From assembly GCA_963729275.1 (NCBI GenBank), contig CAVSNH010000013.1, forward strand, positions 1,426,001-1,490,000: a stretch of 64,000 nt of DNA. The letters are read 5' to 3'. Under the pieces are notes generated by a model. The model was not told where the DNA came from, made no database searches, and saw only the letters and a program-made list of their open reading frames with translations. Source of the stretch: CAVSNH01 sp963729275. GTDB lineage: Bacteria; Actinomycetota; Acidimicrobiia; Acidimicrobiales; RAAP-2. Below are positions 37,808 to 47,519 of the stretch, one piece after another; within the stretch, counting starts at the first letter, position 1; each line of letters begins with the position of its first letter. The position numbers and the translations under genes are program-made.

Positions 37808-39580
37808 TGGTTGGCCGCGCGGTATGCCCTCAGAATATCCGGCAGACCTACGACGCCTTCCAATTTGAGAAAGTTCGCGCGGTTCACGACAGGCAAAAGG
37901 GGCAGATCTCCCAACCGCCGCAACCCCTCTTCCAAGACATGGTCGGGATGGAGATGCGGGAGTGGCACGGGCGGAAGCAGGCCGCGCAGGGTTGCACCTT
38001 CTCGCCATTGCGTGGCTTGGCGGCGCAGTTCCTCCTTCTTAATCCCGTACCATTTTCCCATGCCGTCCTCGACCAATACGAAATCCTCTGAAGAAGCGTC
38101 GGCACGCGCCAGCGCCTCGCCGAGGGGTTCCTCCATATTCAGCACGGCGCCTCCGATACGGCCGCATGGCGTCTTCCACGTGCACGGAGGCTTCTTCGCG
38201 ACGTTCTTCCATCGAAGGCAGGTCCATGCCATCCTGGCGGGAGAGAAGATCAAAAAGCGAGGTCGGCTGGTACTGCCGGGAAATCAGATAGGCGATGGTG
38301 TTGGAGATTATCACGGGGAGAATTATGGAGTAGTTGCCGCTGACCTCGAGCACCATGAACACCGAGGTCATGGGCACGCGCAGGAATGCCGCAAACAAGG
38401 TTCCCATGCCCACCAACGCGTAGGAGCCCACCGAGCCCGTGAGCCAGGGAAAGAAATGATGTTCGATACTGCCCACGGCGCCGCCGAGCATGGCGCCGAT
38501 GAACAGCGCGGGCGCGAACATGCCGCCCGGCGTGCCGCTGACAAAAGAGAGTCCCGTGGAAAGAATCTTGAACGCTGCCAACAGCACCAGCATTCGCCAG
38601 GTGAACTCGTCATGCATCGCCTGGTCGATGAACTCGTACCCGGCGCCCATCACTTGGGGAAGACCCAGGCCGATCACTCCAATCAGCAGTCCGGCCACTG
38701 CGGGCTGAAAGTACTGGCTCCAGCGCGGAAGAGCCTTGAGTCGGGGCCGCGCGTAGCGAATGAGTTTCACCAAAACCAGCGAGCCGATGCCGCCAATGAC
38801 GCCCAGCGCTGCATACGCCAGCAATTCGGCGGGATGAACCAGGTGATACTCGGGAATCCGAAACAGCGGTTGTTCACCCAGAAACCAGCGAACCACGACC
38901 ACACTTGAGACTGCCGCGAGCACCACCGCCCCCAGCACCCCGGCTGTCCATTTTCCGATGACCTCTTCGATGACAAACAGGACCGCGGAAATAGGTGCAT
39001 TAAAGGCCGCCGCCAGGCCTGCGGCGGCACCGACCGGGGCAATCAGGCGCACTTTTTCACGCGACATCTGCAACCGCCGTCCCAGCGCCGAGGCGATCCC
39101 AGCACCCATTTGTAGCGAGGGGTCCTCCGGTCCCAGCGACTGGCCCGTGCCGATGGCCAGCGCGCAGCACACGAACTTGCCAATCACCGTGTTGAACGGA
39201 ATGTAGCCATCGTAAATATACAAGGCCGCCTTGGTCTGGTTTACGCCGCTGCCCCGCGCGCGCGGGAAGAATTTGATCACCAGGAAAGCGACGATCAACC
39301 CGCCGATGGTGGGAACCAACAGGAGACGGAGTGGTGGCGGCGTGAGGGAAGAACCAAAAACGCGCACGCGAGTCCAGTCGATGGCAATCCGGAACAGGAC
39401 GACGGATAAGCCAGAGAACAGGCCAATGATCACTGACAGTAAGAGGAAGAGTTGCGCCTCGCCCAGCCCACTGCGTTCGGGCTCCCAACCGATCCTCTGC
39501 CGTAACCTTGCCCAGGCTGCGTACGCTGCCGAAAGGGCAGCGCCACGGAGCCCGGGTAGTGGAGCCTGGGCATCGCTCAC
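37804..39580 (-). CDS. ClC-family chloride channel/transporter with C-terminal CBS pair (one frameshift)
   Basis: The GTG start at 39580 follows AAGGAGG and overlaps the upstream TPR gene. About ten membrane helices carry the ClC filter elements: 'RARGSGVNQ', 'GQSLGPEDPSLQ' (gating Glu kept), 'ISAVLFVIEE' and 'GTPGGMFAPALFIGA'. An extra T near 38155 splits 'VEDAMRP' from 'IGGAVLNMEEPLGEAL', after which a CBS pair reaches 37804. It would conduct or exchange chloride for protons, with CBS regulation by nucleotides. Confidence 0.88.
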
Positions 39581-40797
39581 GGCCGGCCTCCTTCCTGCTG
39601 GCGGGCAATCAGCAGCAGCGCGAGATCCAGGCCCTGCGGCTCGCCACACGCTTGGGACGCCGACTTTTCAATTTCGAAGACCAAGTCCATGGTGTTGGAA
39701 ACCCAATCCGAATCGGGACTGCGGGAGCGTTGCCGCTTACTGGTTTGGAGAGCAGTGGCCTGCGCGTAAAGCGTTTGAAGAGAGTTGCCACTCTTGCCCC
39801 GCAAGTCGATCCCCCGCTGCGCAGCGCAGGTTTCGAGGCGGGTCACCGCCTGGTCAACGGCCCGGCGGGCGCGCCGCTCCCGCTCATGTTCCCCCAGCCA
39901 GCTGATGAAAGGATTCAGATTCTGCACGGCCCGCGCCGTGTCCCGCATGGCGGCAGCCTGCTTCAGGTTCGGATCCTGCCGTAAAGCCTGTTCCAGGTAG
40001 ATTTCGGCCCGCGCATATTCTCCGGTTCGAAAGTAACATTCTCCCACCCCCGCCAGCGCCAGCGCCGAGTGCGGCCTTACGGCCAGCGCCTGGCGAAAGA
40101 GTCGCAGCGCGTCGTCGTATCCGCCAACTTTCATGAACAGTTCGCCGACCTGCGTGTGCAGTTCGGCATCGGGTGGCAGATTGCCGGCTACACCGATCAA
40201 CTCCGCGCGTGCCGCAGTCTTCTGATCAGTTTCTAGAAGGAATTTCACCAACTCCAGCCTCACCGCCCGGCGCTGCACCGACGGGTCAACGTCCCACTCG
40301 CTGTAAACTGCGTCATGGAAATACTGCACGGCCTCCGAGTCAGCGTGCTCGCGTACCGCCAATCGCGCCAATTCCAGGTTCACGGGGCCATTCCCGGGTT
40401 CCCGCTCCCGGAGGCTCAGCAGGTAAGTGCGCGCCTCCTGAACGCGCCCCGTGGCCACCAGGGCCTGGGCCAGCCGCAGTTGAAAAAGGGAATTGTCGCG
40501 CGAGTAAGTCAACGCGTTGCGGAAGTCAGCCAGCGCCGCCTCGGCCTGCCCGGACGTGAGATCCGCTTCGCCCTGGTTGTACCAGTGCTGCGCCAAACTC
40601 ATTTCCGTGGCGTGAAAGCGCTTCACTGTGAAGCCCGTGATGAAAAACAGAAGGATCAGAGTCACGACCACAAGGGCCAGAAAGGTGTCGCGCCGCAGCG
40701 ACCAGAAGTAGCCCCGGCGCTCCGAGCAAAAAGGGCATGCCTCGGAACCCCACGGAATTATTTTCCCGCAGCGCGGGCAACGTCGATCAGGCTCCAT
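39577..40797 (-). CDS. Zinc-ribbon, membrane-anchored TPR protein
   Basis: An N-terminal zinc ribbon (CPRCGK...CPFC, residues 8-24) is followed by one membrane helix ('TFLALVVVTLILLFFITGF') and then several TPRs ('HWYNQGEADLTSGQAEAALA' onward) in a ~406-residue protein. It probably places a TPR scaffold at the membrane. Its stop overlaps the ClC start (GTGA), so the three genes 40797-37619 form one operon. The client proteins are unknown. Confidence 0.75.
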   Translation of the reverse strand: MEPDRRCPRCGKIIPWGSEACPFCSERRGYFWSLRRDTFLALVVVTLILLFFITGFTVKRFHATEMSLAQHWYNQGEADLTSGQAEAALADFRNALTYSRDNSLFQLRLAQALVATGRVQEARTYLLSLREREPGNGPVNLELARLAVREHADSEAVQYFHDAVYSEWDVDPSVQRRAVRLELVKFLLETDQKTAARAELIGVAGNLPPDAELHTQVGELFMKVGGYDDALRLFRQALAVRPHSALALAGVGECYFRTGEYARAEIYLEQALRQDPNLKQAAAMRDTARAVQNLNPFISWLGEHERERRARRAVDQAVTRLETCAAQRGIDLRGKSGNSLQTLYAQATALQTSKRQRSRSPDSDWVSNTMDLVFEIEKSASQACGEPQGLDLALLLIARQQEGGRP

Positions 40798-41084
40798 CCA
40801 ATGCCAACCTCAGTTCATAATCCTGGACTTTATCAGAATACCTCAAGTTCGCACTCTTCCCATTACTCGTAAAGGGAAAATAGGGGAAAAGAACGATATA
40901 TCACAATGCGAGCTACTCGTGTCAAGTCTACGCGAGCCATGCTAACCTGGATTTGTTATGAGTCCGCAAGTACTTACACTGCTGACAGCGCTGTTGTCGA
41001 GGCGGCGCGCCCCTCCCTTACCGGCCCGAATCTCTTCCCCAGACTCTTGAATCCAATCGCTAGGTCGCCCCAGTAGCTCTCCAA
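40798..41084. other. No supported gene
   Basis: This is the spacer between the operon start and the NDH-2 relic. It is AT-richer near 40870-40930, where the operon promoter may lie. No frame here is family-like. Confidence 0.35.
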
Positions 41085-41345
41085 CAGGGTGTGGTCGCAG
41101 CAAGAAACATTCAGCGGCGCGAAGCCCGAAAGGCGGCACTTGCTTTCCATTATCGGGACCGCGGCATGATGGCCACCATGGGCCGCAACGCCGCTGTGGC
41201 GCGTGTTGGAGGCTTGGCGTTTACGAGATTTCCGCGTGCTCGCGTGGCTAGGCGTGCACCTTGTCAACCTGATTGGTTTCCGCAATCGCCTCTTTGTTCT
41301 CACTAATTCGGCGTGGGATTATTTCTTGTTTGAGCGCATAGTTCA
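41085..41345 (+). pseudogene. Relic of type II NADH dehydrogenase C-terminus
   Basis: Two frames together spell the end of an NDH-2: 'VVAARNIQRRE', 'LAFHYRDRGMMATMGRNAAV', then after a shift 'VLAWLGVHLVNLIGFRNRL', 'SAWDYFLFERIVHLILP'. The membrane-associating tail and 'YRDRG.MAT.GR.AAV' are typical of the family. The N-terminal ~330 residues, including both nucleotide-binding folds, are absent upstream. This is a true remnant and not just a frame error. Confidence 0.65.
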
Positions 41346-41657
41346 CTTGATCCTCCCCGCGGCTTCTTTTCGAGAACCTTTCGACATCCAGCGAGTAATA
41401 AACCCCAAAGATACCCTCATGGACAAATTGTCTGGAATGTTAGATTTAGGCGCTTTTTTGCAATAGCGCGCCCCGTAAAAAAATGGTATGGTCAACCCCG
41501 CAGTTTGTTGTGGTAATTTCCGTGCAATCGCAAAACGAGCAGCGCACAGATCACGGCTACGGAATTTGCGAGACGAGGCATTACCGGTGCTGTCGGGTAA
41601 ATCCGCCGTTGCCAATTCGACAAATTGCCAAAATCAAATTAACCAGGTGCTTTGAGT
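41346..41657. promoter_or_regulatory. Long 5' region of the cold-shock gene
   Basis: About 310 bases without a gene precede the cold-shock gene. Long leaders of csp mRNAs commonly act as temperature-dependent elements. I see no specific cold-box motif, so this is only a positional suggestion. Confidence 0.3.
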
Positions 41658-41861
41658 ATGAAAGAACAAGGAACCGTAAAGTGGTTTAACGCCGCAAAAG
41701 GGTACGGATTCATCCAACGCGAAAGCGGCGAAGATGTATTCGTTCATTTCTCAGCAATCCAGGGCGACGGATATCGCACGCTCGAAGAGGGCGCCCGGGT
41801 GAGCTTTGAAGTCAAGAACGGCCCCAAGGGTTTGCAAGCAGCAACCGTCGAGCGGATCTAG
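41658..41861 (+). CDS. Cold-shock DNA/RNA-binding protein
   Basis: The 67-residue CSD protein has RNP1 'KGYGFIQ' and RNP2 'DVFVHFSAI' and begins 'MKEQGTVKWFNAAKGYGF'. The ATG at 41658 is preferred over a TTG six bases earlier. It binds single-stranded nucleic acid and melts mRNA structure. It is next to a fatty-acid desaturase gene in the same direction, 263 bp downstream. Confidence 0.95.
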   Translation: MKEQGTVKWFNAAKGYGFIQRESGEDVFVHFSAIQGDGYRTLEEGARVSFEVKNGPKGLQAATVERI

Positions 41862-42124
41862 GACCCGCAGGGTTGAGGTACTCGACTGCTAAGCGGGTCA
41901 GGTTCTTCACCTCTTCCCGAATGTCGTCGAAATATGTGCAGGCTTCCCTGCGCAGAGTGTATAATACTACTCTGATGCTAAGCGGATCGCTTCGCCACTG
42001 GGCGGAAGGGTTTGTTCCTCTGGCCCTCCTCTCTTGGTATCTGCAATCAACAGGGCAATCGTTCATCCCATAAGAAGACCGCCGCCTTGGGCCTAATACC
42101 TGGGCGGGCATTCGAGGTAATTTC

Positions 42125-43000
42125 ATGGCTCACATCAGCGTGGCGCTGCCGACCGCTCCGGCCGTCCCCGTTCGCGATCAGTTCAAACCCGTCAAAGTAG
42201 CCTTCCTCATTGCCATGCACTTGGGCGTCATCGCTGTTTTCTGGCAGACCACTTGGGCGGCAGTCGGAATCTGCATCCTATTGCACGCCCTGTTCGGAGG
42301 GCTGGGAATCTGCGTTGGCTACCACCGCCTGCTCACTCACCGGTCTTTCAAGTGCTCTAAAGCCGTGGAATACACCCTCGCCCTTCTGGGAACATTGACC
42401 CTGGAAGGCGGCCCCATTGACTGGGTTGCGCATCATCGGCAGCACCATCAGTACTCCGACGAACCGGGTGACCCGCATAGCGCGCGCGATGGCTTCTTCT
42501 GGAGCCATGTCCTGTGGATGTTCTGGACGCCCAACGAAAAGGATTTCAACGAACTCACCGAACGTTATACGCCGGACCTGCTCCGCCAGCCCTTTTATCG
42601 ATTCCTGGGCCGCTATTATCTGGAACTCTCCATCGTCTTGGCCGTCCTGCTTTACCTGTTGGGTGGCTGGCCGTTTGTGGTGTGGGGCATGTGCGTCCGG
42701 TTGGTCATCACTTACCACAGCACCTGGCTGGTAAACTCCGCCAGCCACAAATTCGGCTACCGGAATTTCGATGTCTCTGACCTCTCCACCAACTGTTGGT
42801 GGGTCGCCCTCGTGACCTACGGAGAGGGCTGGCACAACAATCATCACGCTTTTCCCACCTCGGCGCGCCACGGACTGCGCCCCTTGGAGTTCGATCTTGC
42901 TTATGGCTTCATCCGCCTGCTGAAGGCTGTGGGCCTGGCCTGGGATGTGCGCATCCCCCCTACTGAAAAACTGAAGTTTGAATCTCGTCGCGCCGCCTAA
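42125..43000 (+). CDS. Acyl-CoA/stearoyl-CoA delta-9-type desaturase
   Basis: The 291-residue membrane enzyme has the three histidine boxes of the fatty-acid desaturase family: 'HRLLTH', 'HRQHH' and 'HNNHH' ('EGWHNNHHAFP'). It has about four membrane helices. It introduces a double bond into acyl chains with a di-iron centre and O2, increasing membrane fluidity. GAGG precedes the ATG. Location beside the cold-shock gene fits a cold-adaptation role by inference. Confidence 0.9.
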   Translation: MAHISVALPTAPAVPVRDQFKPVKVAFLIAMHLGVIAVFWQTTWAAVGICILLHALFGGLGICVGYHRLLTHRSFKCSKAVEYTLALLGTLTLEGGPIDWVAHHRQHHQYSDEPGDPHSARDGFFWSHVLWMFWTPNEKDFNELTERYTPDLLRQPFYRFLGRYYLELSIVLAVLLYLLGGWPFVVWGMCVRLVITYHSTWLVNSASHKFGYRNFDVSDLSTNCWWVALVTYGEGWHNNHHAFPTSARHGLRPLEFDLAYGFIRLLKAVGLAWDVRIPPTEKLKFESRRAA

Positions 43001-43110
43001 GTGCGGTGGGCTGAGGTTGCCCGCCACGATCAGTAAATTGCCGGATCCCCTGCCTTTTCGTCCTGCGCAAATTCCTGCGCGCAACGCCCAGTCGCGCTAA
43101 ACTAGCACCT

Positions 43111-44396
43111 GTGAACATCAAGAAATCGTGTCAAAAGAGCGGTGGGCGGGCGTCGCGCCGAAGCTTCTTGCAGAAGGCATTGGGGCTGGGCATGACGCTA
43201 GCGGTAAAGCCCGCTCACGCCACAACTTTGGGGAGTGCGGTATTGGCTAAGCACAATATGATCCGATGGCAAACGCACGACGTCGCGAAAATTCCCGACG
43301 GCTATCAGGTCGCGGTGGCGGATGTGAATGGCGACGGTCGTCTGGACATTCTGGGGCTGAGTTCGGCGCAGAACGTCGTGGAGTGGTACGAGAATCCCAC
43401 CTGGAAACCGCGGCCCATCACCACGACCACGCGCCATAACATCAGCTTGGCGCCGCTGTTTCACTCGGGATATCCGGCGCGGGGAATGGCGCTGGCCAGC
43501 GATTTTGCGCTGGACGATAGCACGCACGGCGGCAGCCTTTGGTGGGCGAGCCCGCCGTGGACTGGGACCAGGAGTGGCGGCTTCGACCGCTTGGGAAAAT
43601 TCCAACTTCACATCGGCTGCGCTGGGCAAACCTTGACGGCAAGGGCCGCCTGGGCTTGGTTGACGCACCCATTCTGGGTTTCGGCGCGGTGGCGCCGGAG
43701 TACAAGTCGCCCGCGCCGCTCACGTGGTTTGAGATGCCGGAGATCTTCCGGCGTGGGCACGCCACCACCAAAGAGACGCCGCCGCCCGAGTGGCCTTCTT
43801 TCCGGATCGACGATTCTTTGACGGTCGTCCATGGCCTGAACGTGCTGGACTGGGATGGTGACGGGCGCGACGAAATCCTGACCGCGAGCTTTGAGGGAGT
43901 GCACCTGTTCCACTCCGCCGGCTACTGCCCGGACCTTACCTGGACTTGCACCCATCTCGGCGAGGGCGATCAGCAGTCCGGACCAAAGCGGGGATCGAGC
44001 GAAATCGGTGTGGGAAAGGTGGCGGGTAAGCGCTTCCTTGCCACCATCGAACCCTGGCACGGCGACCACGTGGTAATCTATTTGGAAGCCGGGCCGGGAG
44101 AGTTATGGGCGCGGCACGTGATTGACTCTACGTTTCATGAAGGTCACGCGCTGGCCTGCGCCGATTTGGATGGGGATGGCAACGATGAGATCGTCGCCGG
44201 TTTCCGCGGCACGGGAACCAGCCTCTTTGTCTACTACGCCGTGGACTCTTCGGGGATGAACTGGCAACCGCAACTGCTCGATGCGGAAATGGCCGCATCC
44301 GGCCTGGCCATCGCTGACATCAATGGCGACGGCCGCCCTGACGTTGTAGCCATCGGCTCCTCCACTGGTAATGTAAAGTGGTATTGCCCCCAATGA
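43111..44396 (+). CDS. Exported FG-GAP/VCBS beta-propeller protein (one frameshift)
   Basis: A GTG start opens a twin-arginine-type leader ('RASRRSFLQKALGLGMTL'). Repeated calcium-type loops follow: 'VADVNGDGRLDILG', 'VLDWDGDGRDEIL', 'CADLDGDGNDEIVAG' and 'IADINGDGRPDVVA', as in FG-GAP propellers. The frame slips near 43545 at 'VGEPAVDWDQEW'. It is likely a secreted or surface protein with a binding or sugar-related role. It overlaps the next gene by ATGA, so the two are coupled. Confidence 0.8.
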
Positions 44397-45589
44397 AGCC
44401 TCGTTCACGTCGTGAAGTCCTTTTGGCGCTCGGGGCAACAGTCTTCATCCTTGTAGCCATACTTATCTATTGTGCAGTCTTCGGCCACCCGCAAAACTTC
44501 GACTTTGCCGGCTGCTACGCGCCCGGTCTTATCAGCCGACAGTACGGCGCCGCCAAGGTCTATGATTTGCAGAAGCAGATACAAGTACAGCGGGACACCC
44601 TCGGCCGAACGGAGTTCTTACTTTACGCCTACCCTCCATTTCATGTCCTGTTGTTCTCGCAGCTCGCAAGATTCTCATACGCTCAAGCCTACGTCATCTG
44701 GGGAATTGTGAATGTGGCGCTGTGGATATTCTTTGCGTATCTGATGCGGCCGCACGCTCCGATCCCGCACGATCCGCTCCGGTATTTCATGCTCTGTTTC
44801 TTGTTTATGCCGGCTTGGGCAAACCTGGTACTGGGCCAGAACTCATTGATCCTTTTGGTCCTGTACACGCTTACCTTTATCTGCCTCAAACGCCGGCAAG
44901 ACTACCTGGCAGGAATGTTCCTCGGCCTTGGTCTACTGAAATACCATCTAGTCTTGCCCTTTGCGCTGATCTGCCTCTTGAGAGGGAAATGGCGAATGAT
45001 GGCTGGTTTCGGCCTCACAGGTTCCGTGCTGGCGCTGCTATCTTTCGCGACGGTCGGGTCCGCCGGCATGCTCTCCTATGTGCATCTTCTTCAGGATATC
45101 GCGAGAAACCCTGCGAATCCGGCCTACGAGTCCTTCAACGCCCGGCACATTATGCCGACCGTCAGGGGGCTTTTCGCCGCGCTGCTAGGGCCAGGAGTAT
45201 CCCCCGGCTGGATCAACGCCCTCGCTGCGCTGGCTTCCAGTGGATTGGTCCTTTTCACAGCTTGGCGCTGGCGCCGGGAGGACCGGCAAGGTGAGAGCGA
45301 CTCCATGGGCCTGATGTTCGCGGCGGCGCTTGCAGTTTCGCTGGTTGTGACCCCGCACCTTTACACGTACGACTTGGCTCTGATGTTGCCTGTCATGCTT
45401 CTTATGTTCAATTCACCCCGATGGCGGAACGACGCCTCGTGGCGCCGGGTGCTCACCGTGGCAGCAGTTATCCTCTACGCTCCCCTTTACCCCCTGTTGT
45501 TCCTGCACGGAGCGAGCTACCTTCTGGTTCCCATACTGTTGGTCTTTGCGCTGAGCGGTCCGGGGCATGCCGTGCGAAAGCCGGCTTAA
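44393..45589 (+). CDS. GT87-like (DUF2029) integral membrane glycosyltransferase
   Basis: A ~398-residue polytopic protein with about ten helices. It has 'NFDFAGCYAPGLISRQYGAAKVYD' and 'YAYPPFHVLLFSQLA' in the first extracytoplasmic loop and 'LVLGQNSLILLVLY' further on, the pattern of GT87/DUF2029 polyprenyl-phosphate-sugar-dependent transferases. The Asp in 'NFDFAG' is the candidate catalytic residue. It is translationally coupled (ATGA) to the FG-GAP gene. The donor and acceptor are unknown. Confidence 0.82.
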   Translation: MKPRSRREVLLALGATVFILVAILIYCAVFGHPQNFDFAGCYAPGLISRQYGAAKVYDLQKQIQVQRDTLGRTEFLLYAYPPFHVLLFSQLARFSYAQAYVIWGIVNVALWIFFAYLMRPHAPIPHDPLRYFMLCFLFMPAWANLVLGQNSLILLVLYTLTFICLKRRQDYLAGMFLGLGLLKYHLVLPFALICLLRGKWRMMAGFGLTGSVLALLSFATVGSAGMLSYVHLLQDIARNPANPAYESFNARHIMPTVRGLFAALLGPGVSPGWINALAALASSGLVLFTAWRWRREDRQGESDSMGLMFAAALAVSLVVTPHLYTYDLALMLPVMLLMFNSPRWRNDASWRRVLTVAAVILYAPLYPLLFLHGASYLLVPILLVFALSGPGHAVRKPA

Positions 45590-45610
45590 AGATTCGATTC
45601 ACTGTCGGCA

Positions 45611-47488
45611 TCACACCAAGTACAGGTAACTTAATCGGCCTAGGGGCATCGAACTGCCGGACACATAATAATCCATAATATCTGAAGGCTTGTTAACTCC
45701 GTCAGCGACCTTGAAATACACCTTGTCGATTTTCCCGGCCAGTCTGATGGTTTTTCGCGGGACCGCGATCTGCAATACGCTCTCATTTAAGACGTACTCC
45801 GCATGTCCTACATTCGATGCAGAAAAATCAGTGTGGACCTGGCCGATGCTGGCTTTCCCTTTTTTATATTTCCTGCCAATCACATACTCATAGCCTTCCC
45901 ACCCTCTGAGTTGGGGATCCCCTGTACCTATAAACAGATTCATCCAATTTTCGCTTCCCTCCGGCTCGGTAATACGGTTCTCGCAACGAATGTAGAAATA
46001 TAAGTTCTCAGCGTCGTGCGTTACCTTAATTTCCTGGAGGTTATTTCTAGGCGCCGACTGGGAATATCTTATGGTTTTCGCCGCGCCGAAAGCGTCGCGC
46101 TCAAGGTTCTGCGGTCCAAAATTCCTATATACGGTGCGAACATTCTCCCATTGTCCGGCGCCGCCGGACATCTGAATGGTCTTGCTTTCGCCCGGCGACT
46201 GGGGATCGCTGAGGCCCTTGTATTTGCGAATATTCTGAATCAACTGGATATAAAACGAATCCTGATATCCTCCCCTCATGGGCTCGATATCTCTGGAAAA
46301 CTCCTTGCTGGCGGCATCACATAGCATATATTCACCGCCCCAAGGCTGTTTGTAAGCGATCCACTCATTCCACCCGCCTACAAATATGACGTCAGGATTG
46401 ACCTTTAAGGCATGGTCCCATTGCAACTGGAAGAAAGTACCTTTATCGACATTCTCGTGAACGTTCTTTTGCTGGACAGGATCCCATCCCCGCCCCCAAT
46501 TTACGACTCCCCTGGTAATGGACCGGGACATGGGCACATTAGGATGGCTGGCCACCGTTACATTCATCATGTTTTCATGGACCGGCTGCGGATAGGTCCA
46601 CTCGATCCATGGGAAACCATCTGCGTAATATGGATCAAATGGCCATTGCGGTTTCCTGAAATGAAAATATTCGCGTATCGTCTGAGAAAGAGGAGTTGGC
46701 GAATAAGCAGCATCTTTTCTAAGCTTTGCTTCTGCCAAGTCATCCGCTAAATTGGTATAAGCAATGATAAAAGGCTTTCCGTCCACGCGATACCATGTGG
46801 TGGGATAAAGTTGGGGCTCGTAAAGTTCCTGGTAAAGCTGCTTGGTTGTTTGAGTAGATCTGGAGTGCGTATAGAAGGCAACCCGGGGAGGATTCCATCC
46901 CTGACGGATGTAAGTGTCAATGATCCCTAGTAATTTCGTATACGCAGATTTATAAGTGACGGCATTGGTGGCGTCAAATACGATAAAGTCCACCCCGGCT
47001 TGAGTGAGCATCAGGATTTGACGGTGCATCACCCATTCATCGTCCGAATTGTAGTATCCCCAAAGAGGTTCGTCCCAGAAGTGCGCCTGTCCATTGGGAC
47101 TAATCTTCTTGTCCAAAGAAGCAAAGTCGTATAACAACTTTATGCCATTGGGCATGCTCATAATTTTTGTAGCGTCATAGATATCCGTGGCATAGGGCTG
47201 GCCGATCCACAGCCAAAAGAAAAGGCCAACTTGTTTGTTTGACTTGTAAGATGAAACGGGGTTGAATGCTCGTCCAAATTTATCAATAGCTACTACCCTA
47301 TTGCCGTTAAAACCGTTGTCATGCTCTCCTTGTGAAGCCATAGGTAGGGTGGCAGAAGCTGGGGACGGCGTGGCTTGGATAGGAGTGACGGGGCCCGCCG
47401 GCGTGCCTGTTCCGCGCAGGCTCCTTACCTTTAAGGAGGCCGCAGCTAATGCCCCCTGCATTAAAAGTCCGCGTCTGGTGATTTTCAT
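45611..47488 (-). CDS. Exported GH99/GH71-like protein with C-terminal carbohydrate-binding-like domain
   Basis: A twin-arginine-type leader ('KITRRGLLMQGALAAASLK') precedes a TIM-barrel-like region. It has 'GLFFWLWIGQPY', 'ILMLTQAGVDFIVFDATNA', 'RVAFYTHSRS' and 'FVGGWNEWIAYKQP', the layout of GH99/GH71-related proteins that act on mannans or related glycans. Residues ~450-625 ('VTHDAENLYFYIRC', 'WMNLFIGTG') look like a CBM9/DOMON-type sandwich. Activity is unproven, and the catalytic Glu pair is not assigned. It is convergent with the GT87 gene. Confidence 0.6.
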   Translation of the reverse strand: MKITRRGLLMQGALAAASLKVRSLRGTGTPAGPVTPIQATPSPASATLPMASQGEHDNGFNGNRVVAIDKFGRAFNPVSSYKSNKQVGLFFWLWIGQPYATDIYDATKIMSMPNGIKLLYDFASLDKKISPNGQAHFWDEPLWGYYNSDDEWVMHRQILMLTQAGVDFIVFDATNAVTYKSAYTKLLGIIDTYIRQGWNPPRVAFYTHSRSTQTTKQLYQELYEPQLYPTTWYRVDGKPFIIAYTNLADDLAEAKLRKDAAYSPTPLSQTIREYFHFRKPQWPFDPYYADGFPWIEWTYPQPVHENMMNVTVASHPNVPMSRSITRGVVNWGRGWDPVQQKNVHENVDKGTFFQLQWDHALKVNPDVIFVGGWNEWIAYKQPWGGEYMLCDAASKEFSRDIEPMRGGYQDSFYIQLIQNIRKYKGLSDPQSPGESKTIQMSGGAGQWENVRTVYRNFGPQNLERDAFGAAKTIRYSQSAPRNNLQEIKVTHDAENLYFYIRCENRITEPEGSENWMNLFIGTGDPQLRGWEGYEYVIGRKYKKGKASIGQVHTDFSASNVGHAEYVLNESVLQIAVPRKTIRLAGKIDKVYFKVADGVNKPSDIMDYYVSGSSMPLGRLSYLYLV

Positions 47489-47519
47489 ATTGTGCTTTCC
47501 GCCCTATGCACAAAGCGAA

